This document shows, piece by piece, positions 42,823 to 50,447 of a DNA stretch of 64,000 nt. Every line of letters begins with the position of its first letter. Positions within the stretch are counted from its first letter, which is position 1. A program made the position numbers and the translations under genes. The stretch comes from CAVUMR01 sp963742715. GTDB taxonomy: Bacteria; Actinomycetota; Actinomycetes; Mycobacteriales; Micromonosporaceae. The notes under the pieces are model-generated. The model searched no databases, was not told the origin of the DNA, and saw only the letters and a program-made list of their open reading frames with translations. The stretch is from the NCBI GenBank assembly GCA_963742715.1, contig CAVUMR010000002.1, positions 62,001 to 126,000 of the forward strand, written 5' to 3'.

Positions 42823-44139
42823 GTGGTGAGCGTTCGTGAGGTGCCGGCGCTGGGACAGCCGCGCAAGCTGAAGCTGCCCAAGACGGGCGAGCGCACCCTG
42901 TCCAACGGACTCTCGGTGATCGCGGTCCGCCGCCCGTCCGTACCGCTGCTGGAGGTGCGGCTGCGGCTTCCGTTCGCGAAGGCGCACCTTGCCCGCAGTT
43001 CGGTGTTGAGCCGCACGCTGTTCTCCGGTACCGAGACGATGTCCACTGTGGACCTCGCCGCGGAGCTGCAGAAGATCGGCGGCGGGCTGTCCGCGGGTAC
43101 CGACCCGGACCGGTTGATGATTTCCGGCAACAGCCTGGCGCCCGGGATGGCGCGACTGTTCGAGCTGCTCACCGAGGTGCTGACCGGCGCCACCTATCCG
43201 GCCGGCGAGGTCAGCACCGAGCGGGACCGGCTGGCCGACGCCATCCGGGTCGCCAACACCCAGCCGTCGCACCTGGCCCGTACCGCCCTGCACCGCCGCG
43301 TCTACGGCCGGCACCCGTACGCGGTACAGACGCCGGAGCCGGACCAGGTGCTCGCGGTGTCCGCGGCCCAGTTGCGCGCTATGCACGCCGAGCGGCTGCA
43401 CCCGGCCGGCGCGACGCTCGTGCTGGTCGGCGACGTACCGGTGGAGAAGGCCCTCGACACCGCGGAACAGGCGCTGTCGGCCTGGAACGGTGGCGGCAAG
43501 TCGGCGGAGCTTCCGCCGGTACCGGAGTTCGAGCCGGGGCCGATCACGCTCGCGGACCGGCCGGGTTCGGTGCAGTCCGCGCTGCGGATGGCGTTCCGTA
43601 CCGTCGGTCGTACCGATCCGGACAACGCCGCGGTACAGCTGGCCAACCTGATCCTCGGCGGCTACTTCTCGTCGCGGCTGGTCGAGAACATCCGCGAGGA
43701 CAAGGGCTACACCTACTCGCCGCACTCGGGAGTGGAGCATTCCGCGGCCGGTTCGGCGGTGGTGATCTCGGCGGACGTGGCCACCGACGTGACCACGCCG
43801 GCGCTGCTGGAGATGTGGTACGAGTTGGGTCGCCTGGCGAGCCTGCCGCCGAGCGCGGAGGAGCTCGAACAGGCCCGCCAGTACGCGCTGGGCACCCTGC
43901 AGTTGGGGGTCGCCACCCAGGCCGGGCTCGCGTCGCTCGCCGCCGTGCTGGCCGGTCACGGGCTGCGCCTGGAGTGGCTGGCCGAGCATGTCGCCCGGCT
44001 CGCCGCCGCCACCCGCGACGACGTCGCCGCGGCGGCCCAGCGGTACTTCGCGCCGTCCCGGGCCGTGACGGTGATCCTCGGCGACGCGGACGCCGTCGAA
44101 CCGCGACTCGGCGTTCTCGATGAGGTGACCCGCGCCTGA
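42823..44139 (+). CDS. M16-family protein (inactive partner subunit)
   Basis: A 438-residue M16 homologue that lacks the HxxEH motif: the equivalent region reads LPFAKAHLARSSVLSRTLF. The substrate-binding features remain, including the glycine-rich loop region and the RxxY-type motif around ILGGYFSSRLVENIREDKGYTYSPHSG. It therefore pairs with the upstream active subunit, as in the alpha/beta M16B dimers. Start GTG 42823 or 42826 follows AAGG; the gap to the upstream gene is 52 bases, consistent with one transcript. Confidence 0.9.
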   Translation: MVSVREVPALGQPRKLKLPKTGERTLSNGLSVIAVRRPSVPLLEVRLRLPFAKAHLARSSVLSRTLFSGTETMSTVDLAAELQKIGGGLSAGTDPDRLMISGNSLAPGMARLFELLTEVLTGATYPAGEVSTERDRLADAIRVANTQPSHLARTALHRRVYGRHPYAVQTPEPDQVLAVSAAQLRAMHAERLHPAGATLVLVGDVPVEKALDTAEQALSAWNGGGKSAELPPVPEFEPGPITLADRPGSVQSALRMAFRTVGRTDPDNAAVQLANLILGGYFSSRLVENIREDKGYTYSPHSGVEHSAAGSAVVISADVATDVTTPALLEMWYELGRLASLPPSAEELEQARQYALGTLQLGVATQAGLASLAAVLAGHGLRLEWLAEHVARLAAATRDDVAAAAQRYFAPSRAVTVILGDADAVEPRLGVLDEVTRA

Positions 44140-44251
44140 GCCCGGTCCGTCCGGGCGGACCGGCCGACCCCGCGACAGGCCGGAGAATCCATAACCGGTC
44201 ATCGCGTACTGGCCGGTTAGACGCGCCGGATCGGTGCGGCAGAATGCGCGC

Positions 44252-44866
44252 ATGCACTGGGTGGAACTCGACGGACACGTCCTGCCGGGGCGGGTCGGTG
44301 GCGATCCGGCGCTGGACTTCTGCAACACCTGGGCCGGCTGGGACGCCCCGCCGGCTCCGGAGCGGGAATGGCTCAGGGACTACGCCGCGCTGGCGACCTG
44401 GTCGACCTTCGCCGAACTGATCCCCGCGGCCGCGGCCGACCGGCTCCGCGCGGCGGCACTGGACGAGCCGGACCGGGCCGACCGCTGCCTGGACGAGGTG
44501 CGAGCGCTGCGCGACGACCTGTACCGGGTACTCCTCGATCCGGCCGACACCGATGCGTTCGCCCAGGTCGCCGCGGTGGCCCAACGGGCGGCGGCGGCCG
44601 CGCGACTGGAGCTGGCCGAGCACGGCGCCCGGTGGTACCTGCCGGACGAGGTGGGCCTGGACCTCCCGCTGCTCGCCGTCGCGCGGGCGGCCGCGGATCT
44701 GCTCAGTCGCGGCGACCAGCGGCGGGTACGGCGCTGCCCGGGCGACGAGTGCGGCTGGCTGTTCCTCGACACCCGGGGCCGGCGCCGCTGGTGCAGCATG
44801 GCGACCTGCGGCAATCGCGCGAAGGTACGCGCCTACCAGCTACGGCACAGTGAACCCGCACACTGA
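44252..44866 (+). CDS. CGNR zinc-finger transcriptional regulator (ABATE domain)
   Basis: A 204-residue protein. The N-terminal ABATE domain starts with GDPALDFCNTWAGW and the C-terminal CGNR zinc finger is RRCPGDECGWLFLDTRGRRRWCSMATCGNRAKVRAY, with four Cys. CGNR proteins are predicted stress-responsive DNA-binding regulators, typically acting on their own neighbourhood. ATG 44252 is chosen by position of the ABATE domain; an in-frame start 18 bases upstream exists. It precedes nudC by 32 bases, but nudC has its own leaderless promoter signal. Ligand unknown. Confidence 0.87.
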   Translation: MHWVELDGHVLPGRVGGDPALDFCNTWAGWDAPPAPEREWLRDYAALATWSTFAELIPAAAADRLRAAALDEPDRADRCLDEVRALRDDLYRVLLDPADTDAFAQVAAVAQRAAAAARLELAEHGARWYLPDEVGLDLPLLAVARAAADLLSRGDQRRVRRCPGDECGWLFLDTRGRRRWCSMATCGNRAKVRAYQLRHSEPAH

Positions 44867-44898
44867 ACTCACCTACTCCGCGCGGCTAGTGTTGTCCG

Positions 44899-45792
44899 GT
44901 GAATCCACCGACTGCCGATCTACCAGCGCTGTCCCGGTACTCACTCGACCGGGCCGCCCACCGGCGCTCGGACGCCGACTGGATCGCCGCGGCCTGGGAA
45001 CGCAGTCGGGTGCTGGTCATCGCCGAGGGCCGGGCCCTGGTACGCGACGAGCCGCCCGCGCTCGTGTACGTCGACCCGTCTGACGCCCCGCCCGGCCAGC
45101 GGCTCTTCCTCGGCGTGGACGACGCCGGTACCAGCTATTTCGCCGTGGTAGGCGCGCTGCCGACGATCCCCGGTACCCGTTCGGCCGGGCTGCGCGGCAT
45201 CGGCCACCTGCTCGGCGATCTCGACTCGGGCGTGTTCACCACCGCGGTGGCGCTGGCCAACTGGCACGCGAGCCACCGGTACAGCCCGATCACCGGGGTG
45301 GAGACGACGCCGATCGACGCCGGCTGGGCGCGGGTACCGGCCGACGGTGGTCCGACCCTGTGGCCGCGTACCGATCCGGCCGTGATCATGCTGGTACACG
45401 ACGGGAAGTCCGGGCCGGCGGGGCGCTGCCTGTTGGCCCGCAAGCCGGAGTGGCCGCCGGACCGGTACTCCTGCCTCGCCGGGTACGTCGAGCCGGGCGA
45501 GTCCGCCGAAGCGGCGGTGATCCGGGAGGTGGCCGAGGAGGTCGGGGTCACGGCGCGGGACCTGCGGTACATCGCGAGCCAGCCCTGGCCGTTCCCGGCC
45601 TCGATGATGCTCGGCTTCACCGCGACAGCCGATCCGGACCAGCCGATCGTGGTCGACCACACCGAGCTGGCCGAAGCGGGTTGGTACACCCGGGCCCGCC
45701 TCAACGGCGACGAGCCGGTACCGCCGCCGCTGTTGCCGCCGCTCAGTTCGGTCGCGTACCACCTGATCATGGGCTGGTTGAACGCGAACTGA
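44899..45792 (+). CDS. nudC: NAD+ diphosphatase / mRNA de-NADding Nudix hydrolase NudC
   Basis: A 297-residue NudC. The Nudix box is GYVEPGESAEAAVIREVAEEVG (GX5EX7REXXEEXG) and the downstream SQPWPFPASMMLGF is the NADH-pyrophosphatase signature. Family members split NAD(H) to NMN(H) and AMP and can remove NAD caps from RNA. The zinc-ribbon Cys usually found before the Nudix fold are absent: the region reads WHASHRYSPITGVETTPIDAG. GTG 44899 is six bases after TAGTGT, so the mRNA is probably leaderless. It matches Rv3199c in order, upstream of mycoredoxin and UvrD2. Confidence 0.92.
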   Translation: MNPPTADLPALSRYSLDRAAHRRSDADWIAAAWERSRVLVIAEGRALVRDEPPALVYVDPSDAPPGQRLFLGVDDAGTSYFAVVGALPTIPGTRSAGLRGIGHLLGDLDSGVFTTAVALANWHASHRYSPITGVETTPIDAGWARVPADGGPTLWPRTDPAVIMLVHDGKSGPAGRCLLARKPEWPPDRYSCLAGYVEPGESAEAAVIREVAEEVGVTARDLRYIASQPWPFPASMMLGFTATADPDQPIVVDHTELAEAGWYTRARLNGDEPVPPPLLPPLSSVAYHLIMGWLNAN

Positions 45793-45793
45793 C

Positions 45794-46163
45794 CCGCTGT
45801 CGGCGCAACGGGCACTACGCAACGGCTACCAAACCCGCGACATCGGCGTCGGCGACGATCCGTTGCTGGGCTCGGCACGTACCGCCATCGCGGCCAGGAC
45901 GCTGCCCGAACGCCCTGCCGAACAGCGCGGACTTCTACCTCGACGACGCCACGCTGAAATACGCGGTGTCCTGGCTCGCCTGCCGGTACATCGACAAGGA
46001 GTACGGCGCGGCCAAGCTGATCGCCCTGTACGAGCGGTCCGGTCAGGTGACGAGCGCGGTCGACAACCAGCGCAACCATGCCGCGCTGCGGGCGGTACTA
46101 GGAGTGAGCCGGCAACAGTTCGTGCATGACTGGCTGCAGTATGTACGTGCGACGGCGGCCTGA
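45794..46163 (+). pseudogene. 3' remnant of a peptidase-like membrane/lipoprotein gene
   Basis: Starting directly after the nudC stop, one frame reads SAQRALRNGYQTRDIGVGDD and TAIAARTLPER, then shifts frame near 45912 to LPNSADFYLDDATLKYAVSWLACRYIDKEYGAAKLIALYERSG and ends at QQFVHDWLQYVRATAA (stop 46161-46163). The second part resembles the C-terminus of Micromonosporaceae anchored proteins with a gluzincin-like helical domain (from memory). No start, signal peptide or zinc motif remains. It is a 5'-truncated and frameshifted relic squeezed between nudC and the convergent mycoredoxin gene. Confidence 0.65.
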
Positions 46164-46195
46164 GAAACAGCTCACGGGTGGCTCCCGTGACCGGT

Positions 46196-46447
46196 TCAGC
46201 GGGTGGAGAGCACCGACAGGTGGTCGCGTACCTGCGCGATCGTCGGGTTCGTCAATGCCGAACCGTCCGGGAACCGCACGGTCGGTACCGTCTGGTTGCC
46301 GCCGTTGATTTCCATCACGTACTCCGCGGCTTCGGGGTCGTCCTCGATGTCCACCACCGTGTACGCGATGTCCTCCCGTTCGAACTGCGACTTCAGCCGG
46401 CGGCAGTAGCCGCACCAAGGAGTCGAGTACATGATGATGGGGGTCAT
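46196..46447 (-). CDS. Mycoredoxin (Mrx1-type glutaredoxin-like protein)
   Basis: An 83-residue thioredoxin-fold protein. The active site is CGYC in MYSTPWCGYCRRLKSQF, followed by the cis-Pro TVPTVRF and a C-terminal TNPTIAQV helix. This is the mycothiol-dependent mycoredoxin family (M. tuberculosis Rv3198A), which reduces mycothiol-protein mixed disulfides. ATG 46447 gives the full fold with no extra leader. It is divergent from uvrD2 with a 76-base gap containing a near-palindrome. It is a cytosolic partner of mycothiol redox stress defence, consistent with nearby WhiB7. Confidence 0.93.
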   Translation of the reverse strand: MTPIIMYSTPWCGYCRRLKSQFEREDIAYTVVDIEDDPEAAEYVMEINGGNQTVPTVRFPDGSALTNPTIAQVRDHLSVLSTR

Positions 46448-46462
46448 CGGTGTCCCTTCCGC

Positions 46463-46483
46463 GTTACCTGATTGGCAGGTTAC
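46463..46483. promoter_or_regulatory. Imperfect palindrome in the mrx1-uvrD2 gap
   Basis: GTTACCTGATTGGCAGGTTAC is a 21-base inverted repeat with one mismatched pair per arm, centred between the divergent mycoredoxin and uvrD2 starts. It could be an operator for either gene; no known regulator motif is recognised. Confidence 0.35.
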
Positions 46484-46523
46484 TTGTCGGCAACGTCATA
46501 CCTCGACATGAGAATGCCCACTT

Positions 46524-48731
46524 GTGGTGGCTGACTCACATTCTTCCGGCCCGACCCGGCGGGAGCTGGTAGGCCGGATCCTCGACGGGCTTGACGACGA
46601 GCAGCGGGCGGCGGTGACCGCGCCGGCCGGACCGGTGTGCATCCTCGCCGGCGCGGGCACCGGCAAAACCCGGGCGATCACGCATCGCATCGCGTACCGC
46701 GCGGTGTCCGGGGAGGTACGCCCGCAGCATGTGCTCGCGGTCACCTTCACCACCCGGGCCGCCGGTGAGATGCGCGACCGGCTGATCCGGCTCGGCGCGC
46801 GCGGTGTGCAGGCCCGTACCTTCCACGCGGCCGCCCTGCGGCAACTGCGCTACTTCGCGCCCCGGCTGCTCGGCGGTCGGGAGATGCCGGAGGTGCTGGA
46901 GAGCAAGGCACGCCTGGTCGGGCTGGCCGCGGCCCGGGTTCGGGTGCCGACCGACCGGACCACCGCCCGGGACCTGGCGAGCGAGATCGAGTGGGCCAAG
47001 TCGTGCCTGCTCGAGCCGGCCGAGTATCCGGTCGCCGCGGCCAAGGCCGGTCGGGAGCCGCCGCTGGCCGCCGAACAGGTGGTCGCCGTGTACACCGCGT
47101 ACGAGCAGGCCAAGCGCACGGCCGGGGTGATCGACTTCGAGGATCTGCTGCGCGCGGCGATCTGGGCGGTCGAGGACCATCCGGATGTCGGCGAACAGGT
47201 GCGTGCGCAGTACCGGCATCTCGTCGTCGACGAGTACCAGGACGTGAACCCGGTACAGCAGCGGCTCCTCGACGCGTGGCTGGGGGACCGGGACGACGTG
47301 ACCGTGGTCGGCGACGCGAGCCAGACGATCTACTCGTTCACCGGCGCGTCCCCGGACCATCTGGTCGACTTCTCCCGGCGGTACCAGGGCGCCACCGTGA
47401 TCCGGCTGGTCCGGGACTACCGCTCCACTCCGCAGGTGGTGGGGCTGGCCAATACGGTGATCCGGGCGGCTCGCGGGTCCACCGCCCGGCTGCGGCTGGA
47501 GTTGCGTGGCCAACGGCCACCCGGTCCGGAGCCGGATCTCCGTTCGTTCGCGGACGAGCCCGCCGAGGCGGCCGCGGTGGCGGCGCGCTGCGCCGAACTG
47601 ATCGCGGGCGGGTTGCCGGCGAGCGAGATCGCGGTGCTGTTCCGCGCCAACGCGCAGTCCGAGGCGTACGAGGAGGCGCTGGCCGAGGCCGGCGTGTCGT
47701 ACCTGGTGCGCGGTGGGGTCCGGTTCTTCGAGCGGCCGGAGGTACGGCAGGCGATGGCCGCCATCCGGTCCGCCGGCAATACCGCCGATCCGGCGCAGCC
47801 GCTGACCGAGGCCGTGGTCGAGGCGCTGCGCGCGGTCGACTGGCAGCCGGACAGCCCGCCGGCCGGCGGTGCCGCGCGGGAGCGCTGGGAGGCGCTGGCC
47901 GCGCTGGTACGACTGGCCGAGGAGTATCTGTCCACAGTGGCCGCCCCGGTCCCGGATGCCGCACCCGTCCCGGAGTCGGTCGAGCCTCAGCCGGTCGAGG
48001 CCGGCAGCGCCGCGTCGGACGCCTCCCAACCCGCGGGCTCGCGGCTGGCCGGATTCCACGAGGACCTGCTCCGGCGCGCGGCGATCCAGCACGTACCGGC
48101 GGTCGACGGCGTGACTCTCGCGTCTCTGCACGCGGCCAAGGGGCTGGAGTGGGACGCGGTCTTCCTGGTCGGCCTGGTCGAGGGCACCCTGCCGGTGACG
48201 TTCGCGCGTACCCCCGAGCAGGTCGAGGAGGAGCGGCGGCTGCTCTACGTCGGGGTGACCCGGGCCCGCGAGTGGTTGTGGTTGTCCTGGGCCGCGGCGC
48301 GGTCACCCGGCGGTCGGCAGCGGCGACCGTGCCGGTTCCTGCCGAACGGGCCCGCTACGGCCGGAGCCGCGGCGCCCGGTGTCCGGCGCGCGGACGGCAG
48401 CCGCCGCAAGGTCGTGGTGGCGTCCTGCCGGGTCTGCGGTACGACGCTGACCGACGGCGCCGAGCGGAAACTCGGCCGCTGCGCGACCTGCCCGTCCGAC
48501 CTGGACGAGGCGTTGTACCAGCAGCTGCGGGAGTGGCGTACCAAGGTGGCCGGCGAGCAGAAGGTGCCCGCGTATGTGGTCTTCACCGACGCCACTCTGA
48601 TGGCGCTGGCCGAGCGCAAACCGACGAGTACCGACGCGCTGGTCGCCATTCCCGGTATCGGACCGCGCAAGCTCGGGCTGTACGGCGAGGCGGTACTGGC
48701 CATGATCGACCGCGCGGAGCCGCCGGGCTGA
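46524..48731 (+). CDS. uvrD2: DNA helicase UvrD2
   Basis: A 735-residue superfamily 1 helicase with the UvrD2 layout: motor motifs LAGAGTGKT (41-49), FTTRAAGEM (Ia), VVDEYQDVNPVQQ (II), GDASQTIYSFTGAS (III), LHAAKGLEWDAV (V) and VGVTRAREWLWL (VI), then the four-Cys segment CRVCGTT ... CATCP and a C-terminal HRDC domain (YVVFTDATLMALAERKPTS ... IPGIGPRKLGLYGEAVL). In mycobacteria UvrD2 is essential as an ATPase and the four-Cys module is needed for helicase activity. GTG 46524 or 46527 starts it. It matches Rv3198c and lies upstream of whiB7. Confidence 0.95.
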   Translation: MVADSHSSGPTRRELVGRILDGLDDEQRAAVTAPAGPVCILAGAGTGKTRAITHRIAYRAVSGEVRPQHVLAVTFTTRAAGEMRDRLIRLGARGVQARTFHAAALRQLRYFAPRLLGGREMPEVLESKARLVGLAAARVRVPTDRTTARDLASEIEWAKSCLLEPAEYPVAAAKAGREPPLAAEQVVAVYTAYEQAKRTAGVIDFEDLLRAAIWAVEDHPDVGEQVRAQYRHLVVDEYQDVNPVQQRLLDAWLGDRDDVTVVGDASQTIYSFTGASPDHLVDFSRRYQGATVIRLVRDYRSTPQVVGLANTVIRAARGSTARLRLELRGQRPPGPEPDLRSFADEPAEAAAVAARCAELIAGGLPASEIAVLFRANAQSEAYEEALAEAGVSYLVRGGVRFFERPEVRQAMAAIRSAGNTADPAQPLTEAVVEALRAVDWQPDSPPAGGAARERWEALAALVRLAEEYLSTVAAPVPDAAPVPESVEPQPVEAGSAASDASQPAGSRLAGFHEDLLRRAAIQHVPAVDGVTLASLHAAKGLEWDAVFLVGLVEGTLPVTFARTPEQVEEERRLLYVGVTRAREWLWLSWAAARSPGGRQRRPCRFLPNGPATAGAAAPGVRRADGSRRKVVVASCRVCGTTLTDGAERKLGRCATCPSDLDEALYQQLREWRTKVAGEQKVPAYVVFTDATLMALAERKPTSTDALVAIPGIGPRKLGLYGEAVLAMIDRAEPPG

Positions 48732-48783
48732 CCAGCCCGACATCATCCATTCAGCCAACTTTGCGACAGGTTCGTAAAACCAA

Positions 48784-48813
48784 TTGCCCCCCGCCGCCTC
48801 GGCGGCATAGCCT
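48784..48813 (+). promoter_or_regulatory. whiB7 promoter with AT-rich upstream box
   Basis: A -35 TTGCCC (48784-48789) and a -10 TAGCCT (48808-48813) are 18 bases apart, with TTCGTAAAACCA directly upstream of the -35. WhiB7 with SigA recognises an AT-rich stretch just upstream of -35, so autoregulation fits. An ACCAATTG/CAATTGGT inverted repeat (48779-48786 and 48840-48847) flanks the promoter, and the spacer contains GCCGCCTCGGCGGC. Confidence 0.7.
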
Positions 48814-48900
48814 GCGTTAGCCAGCGCGGAACGCCGGATCAATTGGTGTGCCGCTCGATGATCGGATCGACGTGATGAGAGCAGACAGGAGGTGACGACA

Positions 48901-49188
48901 GTGGCAACGATCTTCAAGACCGCGCGACCGTCGGCGCTGCTGTCTGCCTGCGTCGCTCCGGATGCGCCGTATGCCGCTCACTCTCGCGTCACCAGCGCTA
49001 GCGGTGTGGCACCGGCTGGAGCACGAGTTCAGGTGATGACTACGGCAGGCCTGTCGCGGGCCAAGGGGAGCAGTGTGCCCGCAACGGCAGCACTCCCGAT
49101 CTCCGTCCAGAACCAGATCAAGTCGGTCAATGTCACCGTTCTCGGTGGCGTTGGCGGTGGGGTCCCACCTCGAGGAAAACCGGTCTGA
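48901..49188 (+). CDS. Upstream open reading frame in the whiB7 leader
   Basis: A 95-codon frame beginning GTG GCA ACG, with AGGAGGTGA six bases upstream, the best ribosome site in the neighbourhood. The peptide (MATIFKTARPSALLSACV ... SVQNQIKSVNVTVLGGVGGG) has no recognised domain. Its TGA (49186-49188) lies inside the loop of the antiterminator hairpin of the whiB7 attenuator, so its translation, not its product, is probably what matters: slow or blocked translation by ribosome-targeting drugs would change leader folding. An internal ATG at 49036 is in frame. It is longer than the short upstream frames known in mycobacteria and Streptomyces. Confidence 0.65.
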   Translation: MATIFKTARPSALLSACVAPDAPYAAHSRVTSASGVAPAGARVQVMTTAGLSRAKGSSVPATAALPISVQNQIKSVNVTVLGGVGGGVPPRGKPV

Positions 49189-49251
49189 TCCTTTGACCAC
49201 CGGCTCACCTCGAGGCCGCGGAACCCGCCAACCGGGATCCGCGGCCTTTTT
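49168..49251 (+). promoter_or_regulatory. whiB7 attenuator: antiterminator and terminator
   Basis: Two exclusive structures. Antiterminator: CCTCGAGG (49168-49175) pairs with CCTCGAGG (49208-49215), with an inner stem CCGGT (49180-49184)/ACCGG (49199-49203); the upstream frame's stop codon lies in the loop. Terminator: AGGCCGCGGA (49213-49222) pairs with TCCGCGGCCT (49238-49247), followed by a T-tract (five T to 49251). They share AGG at 49213-49215, so only one can form. whiB7 starts 70 bases further on. Confidence 0.85.
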
Positions 49252-49320
49252 GTATGGCCGAGTTGACCATTCGGCACATAGCAGTCCACAAGACGAGCAG
49301 GAAAGCGAGGTGACCGGGAG

Positions 49321-49677
49321 ATGAGCCTGGCGGGGGCCCTGGCGGACAGGGCCGTCGAGGTGGAGGCGAATTTGCCGTGCCGTCGGAACGATCCAGACCT
49401 GTGGTTCTCCGACGCGCCGGCCGAGCTCGAGATCGCGAAGTCCATGTGCGGCGATTGCCCGCTCCGGTTGGAGTGCCTGTCCGGCGCTCTGGAGCGGCAG
49501 GAACCGTGGGGTGTCTGGGGCGGCGAGATCTTCGAGCGCGGTGCGATCGTTCCTCGCAAGCGTCCGCGCGGTCGTCCGCGCAAGGAGGACGCAGTGCGTG
49601 ACGCGGTCGGCCGGGTCGAGGCAGCCGCACGCGCCGAGGCGATCCTCAGAGCGCACGAGCAAGAGGACGCAGCCTGA
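49321..49677 (+). CDS. whiB7: WhiB7 redox-responsive transcriptional activator
   Basis: A 118-residue WhiB protein. The 4Fe-4S ligands are Cys20, Cys43, Cys46 and Cys52 (MCGDCPLRLEC), the turn is GVWGGE (64-69) and the AT-hook KRPRGRPRK (about 80-88) is the feature that separates WhiB7 from other WhiB proteins. WhiB7 binds SigA and switches on intrinsic resistance genes (ribosome protection, efflux, acetyltransferases) when translation is inhibited. ATG 49321 follows GCGAGGTGACCGGG. Expression is controlled by the promoter and attenuator upstream. It matches Rv3197A. Confidence 0.97.
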   Translation: MSLAGALADRAVEVEANLPCRRNDPDLWFSDAPAELEIAKSMCGDCPLRLECLSGALERQEPWGVWGGEIFERGAIVPRKRPRGRPRKEDAVRDAVGRVEAAARAEAILRAHEQEDAA

Positions 49678-49778
49678 TGCGTAGCACCATTCGTACCTTC
49701 CGCCCGCCGGTATCACGACCGGCCGTATCCACGAAGAAGACCGGGATGACTACTCACGCTGCCAACAGGAGCAACACG

Positions 49779-49895
49779 ATGAATCTTCTCAACGAAGCTC
49801 TAGCCCGTGCACGAATGCGTCGCGCGCCTACGTGGCGCGCATTGCCCTACCGACCGGCTCGACAGGTCGCTGCCAAGGCCCGTCGCCGCGGCTAG
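49779..49895 (+). CDS. Small basic protein downstream of whiB7
   Basis: A 38-residue protein, MNLLNEALARARMRRAPTWR followed by an Arg/Ala-rich tail. ATG 49779 has AGGAG seven bases upstream. The same frame is open back to ATG 49677, which overlaps the whiB7 stop, but the ribosome site favours the short form. Short MNLLNEALARA-type proteins follow whiB7 in several actinomycetes (from memory), so it is likely real and co-transcribed. Function unknown. Confidence 0.6.
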   Translation: MNLLNEALARARMRRAPTWRALPYRPARQVAAKARRRG

Positions 49896-49915
49896 TACCT
49901 GACCGAGCCACCTTC

Positions 49916-49951
49916 AGCCGGCCCCATGGTCATCCGACCGTGGGGCCGGCT
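49916..49951 (+). terminator. Hairpin terminator of the whiB7 operon
   Basis: An 11-base perfect stem AGCCGGCCCCA (49916-49926)/TGGGGCCGGCT (49941-49951), followed by CGTTCTG. It lies 20 bases after the small protein's stop. Confidence 0.78.
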
Positions 49952-50071
49952 CGTTCTGTACGTCGTGGCCGGGGCGACCAGTTCCCGTCCTCCGATCGGG
50001 TGGTCTTCCCGGACATATCGGAACTAACGGTCCGACACCCGGAGCCGGCGCCGGAATCCGGTACAGGGGAC

Positions 50072-50099
50072 TTGACGGGAGGAGTTACGTTCGTATTAA
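50072..50099 (+). promoter_or_regulatory. Consensus-like promoter for the zinc-ribbon gene
   Basis: TTGACG (50072-50077) and TATTAA (50094-50099) with a 16-base spacer, in an AT-richer stretch. A transcript would start near 50106 and give a leader of about 100 bases before the zinc-ribbon gene. This is the best match to the SigA consensus in the window. Confidence 0.68.
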
Positions 50100-50209
50100 C
50101 AAGGGTTGTCTGTTCAGGTAACAAACCTGTCAGAAAGCTGAAACCAGATGCCCATGGACTCGGCGTAGCGTCAAGTCCGGCCAGCGCCGCGCAAGGGTAA
50201 GGGGCTGTC

Positions 50210-50410
50210 GTGAAGACTCAGACCAGGGACCAGGACGCGGAACCCCACAGCGGAGTGGTGTCCTGCCGCCGGTGCTTACGTACCACCGAATCCACCCTCA
50301 CCTGGACCCGCGAGGTGGGCCCGCGCGGAGACGCGTGGATCTGCGACAGCTGCACCCGGGAGAACATCCGGGCGATCGAGGCGGAGCTGGACGACGTCTG
50401 GTGGGAGTGA
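50210..50410 (+). CDS. Small zinc-ribbon protein
   Basis: A 66-residue protein with two CxxC knuckles (SCRRCLRTTES and CDSCTREN) that should bind one zinc ion, an acidic C-terminal helix (RAIEAELDDVWWE) and no membrane span. GTG 50210 follows AAGGGG. It lies between the whiB7 operon and the convergent ABC1 kinase gene. Similar proteins are found at this place in Micromonosporaceae. Function is unknown; nucleic-acid or protein binding is possible. Confidence 0.72.
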   Translation: MKTQTRDQDAEPHSGVVSCRRCLRTTESTLTWTREVGPRGDAWICDSCTRENIRAIEAELDDVWWE

Positions 50411-50447
50411 CGCTCCCACCGGTTGTACGGCTGGGCGGATCAGTGGG

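Noticed and set aside
39879..43193. Leftward open frame of 1104 codons opposite the membrane-protein and M16 genes
   Set aside because: It is antisense to clear M16 peptidase motifs and has no recognisable domain.
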